Source: Adiantum capillus-veneris (lineage: Eukaryota > Streptophyta > Polypodiopsida > Polypodiales > Pteridaceae). From it: DNA of 64,000 nt. The translations under genes were made by a program, and so were the position numbers. The notes beneath the pieces were generated by a model. That model saw only the letters and a list, made by a program, of their open reading frames with translations. It ran no database searches and was not told the DNA's origin. Numbering within the stretch: the first letter of the stretch is position 1; each line of letters starts with the position of its first letter. Shown piece by piece: positions 56,828 through 64,000 of this stretch. The DNA lies in contig CM043965.1 of NCBI GenBank assembly GCA_014529385.2, forward strand, positions 14,034,412 to 14,098,411, in the 5' to 3' direction.

Positions 56828-58201
56828 ATGGTTGACAATAACCAAGAGAGTAGAATGAACATTGATAACTTTGATTTTTCACATGAAGGTGCTAATGATG
56901 ATGCCCCCATTTTTGTTAATTATCTTGAGGTTGGAACAAGTTATGGGCAACCCTGCTTTGCAAGCCAAAGTTAACAACTTCGTGCTTATGGGTTTAGCCT
57001 TCCTCTCCAAGAGGAGAGAGAGCTTAGGAGGCCTCTTGATGAGACTTCCATAGGAAAAAAGGAATCCAAAGAATGCGAAAGTGATGAATCCCTAAGTTCC
57101 TTCGATGATGCGGCTCCACGAAGATGGGGGACTAAACGATCACCAAATCCTTTTGAGAGGAAACGATAAACCCATAGTCCTTCTCCTCGTCACTCCGAAA
57201 GAAGAGAGGAAACAAAGGAAGAAAAGGGCAAGAAAGAGGTCACCCTCTTATCCTTCTTCTTCACCTTTCTCCTCTTCCGACGAAAGCTATGGCTATTCTC
57301 CTAGAGAATAAAAGAGGGGAGGACATCGCAAATCTTACCCTGCATGCCAAAGGTCCCAAAAGCTCAAGAAGTTCAAAGAGGGAGGAAATAATATCTCTTT
57401 TCTCACCTATGATGGCACCTTTGGTGCTACTTACAAAGTATTGGCCTTCATCCAACAATTTGATGAGGCCTTTGGAGATGAGGCTTCACGGAGTCCTCCA
57501 CACTACGCCATGTAGCTATGCACTTCCAAAAATGGGCACATCAATGGTGGGCTAGCCTTCGTGCAATGGCGAAGCCCCAAAAACATGGAAAACTCTACAA
57601 GTTTCCATCATGAAGCAATTCCTTGCAAGAAGCGATGCAAACGACAAAGTGCTTATCAAATGGCACGATTTGATGCTTCTCTCTCATGAGTCTATCCACA
57701 AATATGTAGACAAGTTTTGGGATTTACATCTCAAGGCTACTGTCTTCCAAAAGATAGACTTTGCCGAGAAAAAGCAACAATTTTGGGCGGGATTACCCAA
57801 AGAAATGGCCGAGTATGTCAACTCCAAATGAATGGTTCTATCAATGAAGTAATCCACCACACCATGGTTGCTTCGCACATCAATTTCCAACCAGGGGATA
57901 GACGGAATGTCAAGCCCATGGAAAATAAAGACAAAAGTGATGCCAAGGGGAAAACTAATGCCCAAATTTTTCCCCAAGGCCATTCCAACAACAACAACAA
58001 AAATCGGTCCAAGGAGAAGGGAGTTTACAAAGGTAAAAATAAAGGGTCTCGTGAAGAGCTTGAAACTTTTTGCAAGGACCACAAATGTTTAAGTGTGGGG
58101 ATCAAGGACATGGTTATCGTTCTTTCCCCAAGAGAAATGCTTGCAATGAGACTCCTAGAGCTTCCACTATCGAAGCTCCAAAAGAGGTCTTACCATATAC
58201 A
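56828..58201 (+). pseudogene. Gag of gypsy remnant C (family of element A), cut by copia D
   Basis: It starts MVDNNQESRMNIDNFDFSHE, close to the gag start of element A. It continues through a shortened basic/Ser-rich part (KKRARKRSPSYPSSSPFSSS, ~57,215), a capsid pattern (MLLSHESIHKYVDKFWDLHL, QQFWAGLPKEMAEYV, ~57,675-57,830), a Lys-rich linker and a damaged zinc knuckle FKCGDQGHGYRSF (second half Cys to Ser) at ~58,088. Several frame changes and a stop at 57,829 break it. It ends at the LTR of copia D. No LTR or PBS lies before it. Confidence 0.75.
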
Positions 58202-58414
58202 TGTGGTAGTGATGTCTGTGAACACACTAGGACCGCCGGGGCAATTTTTCCCTCTTTAGGAGGTTTTTTCCCCCGTGCATTGTATATACGCCCATCACTC
58301 TAGGGCTATCTATCTTTCCATTGCACAATAAGTAATACACTCTCTATTGTGTGCCTTGAGCTTCCTTCGTCTTCTCCAAGCTGTGTGTGTTTCTCTGCAA
58401 CCCTAATTCCAACA
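58202..58414 (+). repeat. 5' LTR of copia D
   Basis: It ends TTCCAACA; the start TGTGGTAG is inferred from the end of gag similarity. A TATA-like TGTATATAC lies at ~58,281. Confidence 0.6.
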
Positions 58415-58416
58415 AT

Positions 58417-58428
58417 TGGTATTAGAGC
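58417..58428 (+). other. PBS of copia D (tRNA-Met type)
   Basis: TGGTATTAGAGC, one change from the canonical tRNA-Met PBS, two bases inside the LTR. Confidence 0.8.
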
Positions 58429-58754
58429 AGGTCACGTCCTCCCGTGCTTAGTTGCCAGCTGCTCCAGCACACGTCTGCTCACTTTCTCCGATTTCAATGA
58501 GCTTTGGCAAGCGTTCGCAGGTCGACAAATATTTTGGGATGGCTCGAAGAGCTTGGTCTGCTCAGAATTTTGATTTGGGCTCATTTCGACCTCCATTTCC
58601 ACTACAAGGAATACTGAACAGAATTTCTGTCAGTGCCGTTTTCTGCATAACAGGTGCCTTATAGTCTTCTACGGTTTGTGCTATATAGCACAGGTTGTTC
58701 CCGCTCCGTTTCTCCTATTTTCGAGCAATTTTCACATCAGGTGCAACATTTACC

Positions 58755-59078
58755 ATGGCTGACAACAACAACACAGATGTGTTCAAGATGTTTGCTGCTG
58801 AGGACAGGTTGGATGGGGACAACTACCTGTGGGCTTATATGATGCAACATGTTCTTGTGTCAAAGGGTGTCTGGAACATTGTGCAGGGCATTGATGTACG
58901 TCCTTGTTCAGAGGATGTAGGCGATGTTGAGGATGTTGCAGGTCTTGCTGCAAGGATTGCAGCTGTTAGAGTTGTTTTGCCTATGGCACAACAAGCTCGT
59001 TGGGATGTTAAGGATTCGCAGACTCATGCATTGATTGCGTTGTCTATGAAGCGCACCATTGTTCCTCACCTAAGTTGA
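58755..59078 (+). pseudogene. Gag N-terminus, copia D (deleted)
   Basis: ATG at 58,755 opens a frame with LDGDNYLWAYMMQHVLVSKG and MAQQARWDVKDSQTHALIAL, the N-terminal copia gag pattern. It ends after ~108 codons at 59,078, where sequence that normally lies just before protease follows at once. The rest of gag, including the zinc knuckle, is missing. Confidence 0.75.
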
Positions 59079-59581
59079 AGGCCAAAGAGGCCACTGCAAA
59101 TGCTGGTTCCACTACAAATGCAGCCATTGTTGAGTCTTCTGTGAAAGGAGACTGTGTTGCTGATGTTGATGCAGAATGGGCTTTTAACGCAAAGTGCACT
59201 TACAATCCTGCTGTCCATGATGCATGCTTGTCAGTTGCTGCAGATTCACATGTGTGGTATTTCGACAGTGGTGCTACAAAGCACATTACCTTACATCGTG
59301 AATTGTTTACCTCTCTCGAGTCTGTCCCTCATGGGAATTCAGTCACTTGTGCCAACAACGCCTCTTATCCAGTTCAGGGAGTTGGAAAGATTGTGCTCAC
59401 TGTTGCTAATGGCAGTTCCTTCACACTTGTTGATGCACTTTATATACTTGGGATCAAGAAGAATCTCTTGTCTATATCTGCACTTGCTAGACTTGGACTT
59501 GTAGTCAAATTTGTGGATGACAAATGTACAGTTCATGATCTCAGTTTTGGTAATGAAATTGTTGCATCTGGCCTTTTGTGA
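59075..59581 (+). pseudogene. Protease region, copia D
   Basis: The frame contains the retropepsin motif in HVWYFDSGATKHITL (Asp-Ser-Gly intact), then KIVLTVANGSSFTLVDALYI and KKNLLSISALARLGL, the usual copia protease C-terminal blocks. It would cleave the polyprotein. A TGA at 59,579-59,581 separates it from the GAG-pre-integrase part, which continues in the same phase. Confidence 0.85.
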
Positions 59582-59848
59582 CGTGGGCTGTATAAGCTCA
59601 CTTTGTACGACAAGTGTGGACAAAACTTTGCAAATGCTGTTGCAGATTCAAGGTCTATTTCAGATGCAAAACTTTGGCATGCACATTTTGGTCATCTAAA
59701 TTTTGCCAGTTTGCTGCGTTTGCAGAAATCTGGTATGGTTGCTTCTTTGCCGCCTCTTGAAGCACCTGTCAAACATGTTTGTGAAGGCTGTATTTTGGGT
59801 AAGATGCATCATTATTTGGGGATACCTGTACTTCGTGACTTTCATTGA
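59582..59848 (+). pseudogene. Pre-integrase zinc module, copia D
   Basis: ISDAKLWHAHFGHLNFASLL with the H-H pair and HVCEGCILGKMHH with the C-C pair form the copia HHCC module. Directly after GKMHH the sequence jumps into the middle of the integrase core, in another phase. About 35-40 residues, including the first catalytic Asp, are missing. Confidence 0.8.
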
Positions 59849-61652
59849 TGATTACTCCAGGCATACATGGGTATTTCCGCTTAAAGCGAAGTCCGAAGTT
59901 TTCATGTGCTTCAAACAATTTCTGGCTATGGCAGAAAATGTCTCGAAATGTACTATGGGCACCCTCCGTTCCGATCGAGGGGGGGAGTATATGTCTCATG
60001 AATTTAATGCATTTCTGGCTAGTTGTGGGATAAAACACCAATGTACAGTGCCTTATACACCTCAGCAAAATGGTGTTGCTCAGAGGAAAAACAGGTCACT
60101 GACGAAAATGGCACGATGTATGGTCAAAAGTCAAGCTTTGCCGCATTCTTTTTGGCTTGAGGCCATCATGTGTGCCACTTATGTACTTAACATGTGTCCT
60201 ACGAAAGCTTTGCAGTCTATTACTCCATATGAAGCATGGCATGATAGAAAACCTTCTATTGAGCACATGCGTGTTTTTGGCTGTTTGGCATATGCTTTGG
60301 TGCCACAAGTGCAGCGCAGAAAATTGGATGATAAGGCTATCAAATGTATTTTTGTTGGTTATAGTGCTAAAAGCAAAGGTTACAGGTTGTATCATCCGCA
60401 AAAAAAAAGTATTCTGGTTTCTCGGGATGTAATGTTTGTGGAAGATTCTGTTCAGCCCTTGCTGTCATGTACTAGAGACAGTAATGTAAGCTCACTGGAC
60501 ATTTATGACACTTTGTTGCCTCTTTTCAATGGTGGAAATACGAATGTAAGTTCCAATGAGGCAAATGTACAACCTATGGGGGTTTCTGAAAATATTTTAG
60601 ATCAGCCTATTACTGATGCAGATGTACATGATGTATTTGATGAGGAAAGGGCTGAGAATGAGCAGGCTAGAGGTATGCCAAAATGGCTGGTGCACACTTT
60701 GCGTGACAGTAAATTGGATGCACCTTTGTCTATTCGTACTCGTTCAGGCTCTCGCCATGCATCTTATGCATCAGATTGTTATGCTTTGGCTGTGTCTAGC
60801 TTACATGATGTTGAGGAGCCTCTGTCTTTTGATGAAGCACAGAATTTAGAAAATTGGATGGCTGCCATGCAATCAGAATATGATGCACTTATAGAGAATG
60901 ACACATGGACTTTATGTGATTTGCCTCCTGGCAAAAAGGCCATTGGTATGAAGTGGGTTTACAAGTTGAAACGCAAGCCGGATGGTGAGATCGATCACCA
61001 CAAGGCTCGACTTGTTGCAAAGGGTTATGCACAGCAAACAGGCATAGATTATGAAGAAACTTTTGCTCCCACTTGTCGTATGACTACTGTACATTTTCTA
61101 TGTGCATTGGCAGCTCATTTTGGTTGGGATGTACATCAATCAGACATTGTTACTGCTTTCTTGAATGGTGACATATTTGAGGAAGTTTATGTAACGCAGC
61201 CTCGCGGTTTTGTCATAAAAGGACAAGAGGAAAAATTGTGCAGATGTAAGAAGGCCTTGTATGGGTTGAAGCAATCTCCTCGTGCTTGGTATGAGAAAGC
61301 TAACACTCATTTGGTCAAACAAGGCTTTCGTAACAGTCCAATAGAAAGCACATTGTATGTAAAGCATGAGGGTGATGTATTTCTCATCGTGGTTCTTTAT
61401 GTTGATGATTTGCTGATCACTGGACCAAATGAGAGACATATTGCTGAATTTAAGACTGATTTGAATGCTACTTTCAAGATGAAAGATTTGGGGATGTTGC
61501 ATCATTATTTGGGTATACAGTTTAAGCAGTGTGATGGTGGTATTGCCTTGTGTCAGAAAAGTTACATAGAGACATTACTATGTAAGTTTGGACTTGAGGA
61601 TTGCAAACCTATTCCCACTCCCATGGAAACACGTTTGAAGTTGAGTCTACAT
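59800..61652 (+). pseudogene. Integrase core and reverse transcriptase, copia D (C-terminally cut)
   Basis: One phase from YFVTFIDDYSRHTWVFPLKA: LRSDRGGEYMSHEF (second catalytic Asp), VPYTPQQNGVAQRKNRSL (catalytic Glu position reads Gln-Arg), then VFGCLAYALVPQVQRRKLDD, an acidic spacer, and RT from WVYKLKRKPDGEIDHHKARL through VLYVDDLLITG (catalytic box intact) to QKSYIETLLCKFGLEDCKPI. The frame meets element E at 61,652 before RNase H is complete. The RT part itself has no internal stop. Confidence 0.85.
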
Positions 61653-61975
61653 TGTTGAGATGTCGAGCTCTACATCTTGAGCTGGCATCCACTACGGGTC
61701 TTGGCCGCTTACGGCATTTACTCACTGGCGCGTTAGGTGACTGACACGGAGGATCTCTGCCAGTGATTCTACAGCTGGACTACACTTATAGTGCCAGCCT
61801 AGTATGCTTCTAGCGAGTTCACACTTAGTGACCGCATGTACATATGTGTTACTTTTCAGCTTTAGCACTTAGTCATTTTTGTACTCTCTTTTCTGTGAAG
61901 AAGAAGAAGAAGCTTTCCATCTTTGTGTGCTTTGTGCTTGTCTTGTGTAGCTCTCTTGCATCCTCATTCTTTACA
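61653..61975 (+). repeat. 5' LTR of copia E
   Basis: 323 bp from TGTTGAGATG to TTCTTTACA, directly followed by the PBS. The end is set by the PBS; the start by the break in the RT frame of D. Confidence 0.8.
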
Positions 61976-61987
61976 TGGTATCAGAGC
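61976..61987 (+). other. PBS of copia E (tRNA-Met)
   Basis: TGGTATCAGAGC, a perfect match to the canonical PBS, adjacent to the LTR end. Confidence 0.95.
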
Positions 61988-62245
61988 ATGGTGCAGGCAA
62001 GAGAGGCTAAGAGAGAAAGAGCATCACAATCTCTTCGTTCGCAATCCACAAGTTTTTCGCACAAGTTTCTGAACAGGTCTCCAAAGTGTAGTACACAGAG
62101 ATTTACTGTACAAGTACAGTGGTTGTATGTACGCTTGATTGTGGACACTCGTTGAGTGTAGAAAGCGTTACAGGTACCACGATAGCAGGTTCAGCAGATT
62201 TGCAGGTTTTTGCAGATTGCAGCTATTTTGTCTTAGTGCTTCAAG

Positions 62246-64000
62246 ATGTCTGATGGTTTCAGTCAGATTGTTACTGAGAAGCTTGAGAAAAATAACTACC
62301 CTGCATGGAAGTTCAGAATAACAAATTTCCTAAAAGGAAAAGGTTATTAGGACTATGTAGAAGGAGACAATGAAAAGGAACCAGAGATTCCCGAGGCAAA
62401 TGCTACAGCAGAACAAAGAAAAGCTTTGAGGGACTGGCAGCAAGGCCAGAGCAAAGTGATGTATTGGCTTTCTATGAGCATCACAGATGGCATGATGGGC
62501 TATCTACAGGATGCTGAAACCCCCGCCATTGCATGGAAAAACTTAGGCAGAGTGTTCGAGGTGAACACCAAGGCCAGGAAGCTTCAACTAAAGTCGGAGC
62601 TAAATCACGTTAAGAGGAACAACCTCTCAATCAGTGATTATTCCTTGAAGATCAAGAGTATCATTGAGGCTCTTGGATCTATTAAAGTCTCAGTGGAAGA
62701 TGATGACATTGTCCGTGCATGCTTGGATGGCCTAGGAGATGAGTATGTACATTTCAGGTCTTCCATGAATACAAGAGACGACATCCCCATGTTCCAAGAT
62801 TTGATTTCTATGCTTATTCTTGAGGAGAAGAACCTTGACACATCTTCTTCTCATGGCAGAAATAATTCTGAACAGGCCTTCTATTCTAACTCCAATAGAG
62901 GTAGAGGTAGAGGTCGTGGTCGAGGCCAAAGGGGTTGCAGGGCCCAATTTCTGGAAGGTCAATCAAATCAAAAAAATACAGGTGGCAGGGGAAACCAGTC
63001 TCAAGGCAGGGGGAGTCAAAGAGGTCGTGGTGCAGGATCAAGCAAGCAGCAACATACTCTAGATAGCAGAGAATGTTGGACTTGTGGTGAAAGAGGTCAC
63101 ATGTCACGTGACTGTCCAAAGGGAAAAGCAAGTGGAAAGAGAGAACATGGCAACTATGCATCTACTAGCAGAGATGCAGATGACAACAAAAATGAGCGCC
63201 TGTTTGTTATGCAGCATGTAATGAATACAATGACTGCACAGAATTCCACCCAAGATGATGTTTGGTATGTGGATTCAGGTGCCTCTAATCACATGACGTC
63301 TCGTGGAGAGTGGTTTAGAGATATGCGCAAACCAGATGTGTCAGGCTATGTGCAGACAGGAGATGACACAGCTCACCCCATTGCTCATGTAGGGGACATA
63401 CCCCTAAATACAAAGAGTGGGAAATCAAAGTACTTACCAGATGTACTTCATGTCCCAAACATTACAAAGAATCTTGTTTCTGTTGGACAAATGGTTGAGC
63501 AGGGTTTGCAGGTTTGCTTCAATCCGAATGGCTGTTATGTAGAAGATTTCCACAATGGCTGTAAGCTCATCACAGAGGGAAAATGTGTGGGCAGAATATT
63601 TACGCTGAATGTAGACATGCCTGAGGTAAAAGCTGCATTATTTGCACAGGGCACAGGTGTTGTGGCTGATGTTGACATTTGGCACAAACGCATTGGCCAT
63701 GTCAACGAGCAGAGATTGCGCAGCATGCAATCAAAACAGATTGTAAAAGGTTTGCCCAAATTCAAGGTGGATGGAATGCATAAAGTGTGTGCAGCATGCC
63801 AGTTTGGAAAACAGTCAAAGGGCTCATTTCCACATGAGCGCAATGTATCTAAAAAGCCACTTGAGGTGGTGCACACAGATGTTTGGGGTCCAACTGATAC
63901 TGCAAGTATACATGGTTGCAGGTATTATGTCTCTTTCATTGATGACCATACAAGGAAAGTATGGGTCTACTTCATGCGTAACAAAAGTGAAGTGTTTGGT
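62246..64000 (+). pseudogene. Gag-pol polyprotein, copia E (one nonsense codon, open at window end)
   Basis: ATG at 62,246 starts MSDGFSQIVTEKLEKNNYPA. A TAG at 62,348-62,350 (codon 35) follows GKGY, where relatives have Trp. From there ~550 codons are open. In order: gag helices (LKSELNHVKRNNLSISDYSL), an Arg-Gly repeat stretch (~62,895-63,040), zinc knuckle CWTCGERGHMSRDC (63,074), protease VWYVDSGASNHM (Asp near residue 343), the HHCC module (IWHKRIGH, CAACQFGK) and the integrase start HTDVWGP with FIDDHTRKVWVYFM. Gag, protease and integrase are in one phase, as is common in copia. Confidence 0.9.

Larger units (their letters stand above)
58202..61652 (+). mobile_element. Ty1/copia element D, internally deleted and cut by copia E
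   Basis: 5' LTR ~58,202-58,414, PBS 58,417-58,428, then gag, protease, integrase and RT in copia order. Two internal deletions removed most of gag with the zinc knuckle and the first part of the integrase core. The RT frame is interrupted at 61,652 by the LTR of element E; the rest of D lies beyond the window. Confidence 0.85.
61653..64000 (+). mobile_element. Ty1/copia element E, inserted in RT of copia D (3' part outside window)
   Basis: 5' LTR, tRNA-Met PBS, a short leader and a gag-pol frame that is still open at base 64,000. The five bases before the LTR, TACAT, should recur after the 3' LTR outside the window. One nonsense codon is the only break seen, so this is the youngest-looking coding copy here. 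Confidence 0.9.

Overview
The window is plant nuclear DNA made almost wholly of nested, decayed mobile elements, tandem repeats and microsatellites. I see no intact host gene. Two features point to a land plant: Ty3/gypsy elements of plant type with a tRNA-Asp-like primer-binding site (PBS), and Ty1/copia elements with a tRNA-Met-like PBS. A Penelope-like retroelement remnant, long GA microsatellites and the size of the nested repeat blocks fit a fern, lycophyte or gymnosperm better than a compact angiosperm. That placement is inference.

Layout. 1-~10.7 kb: gypsy element 1 (minus), integrase at the left edge through reverse transcriptase (RT), protease and gag to a leader, a tRNA-Asp-type PBS and the 5' LTR. 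The leader carries four copies of a 22-24 bp palindrome. ~10.7-12.8 kb: a GA-rich tract and an unrecognised coding fragment. 12.8-16.2 kb: about 2.6 copies of a 1.32 kb unit that reads as LTR plus PBS plus leader, each with a GA microsatellite. 16.2-29.8 kb: gypsy element A (minus), truncated at its 3' side and split in gag by gypsy element B (18,246-27,218). B has both LTRs, gag, pol and an extra open reading frame (ORF) after integrase. 30.3-34 kb: gypsy element F (plus), 5'-truncated. 34.1-36.8 kb: tandem repeats, a Penelope-like remnant (minus) and a copia scrap. 36.8-41.9 kb: mostly unassigned, with a SINE-like pair and a long unrecognised pseudo-ORF.

41.9-53.7 kb: a satellite of ~180 bp monomers, each built from two inverted repeats. 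It is cut by element G (44,888-52,765), an LTR element without recognisable pol. G has one very long decayed sense ORF with a zinc knuckle and a decayed antisense ORF before its 3' LTR. 53.7-56.8 kb: gypsy remnant H (minus) and unassigned sequence. 56.8-64 kb: a three-level nest, gypsy gag remnant C cut by copia D, and D cut by copia E. E is nearly intact and runs off the window.

The elements do not form one pathway; the window is a stratified record of insertions. The order readable from the sequence is: B after A; G after the satellite; D after C; E after D. B's LTRs differ at few positions. G's LTRs differ more and by a ~75 bp indel, so G is older. The most unusual material is the dual-hairpin satellite, element G, the extra ORF of B with its TAG-biased decay, the leader palindromes of element 1, and the Penelope-like remnant.
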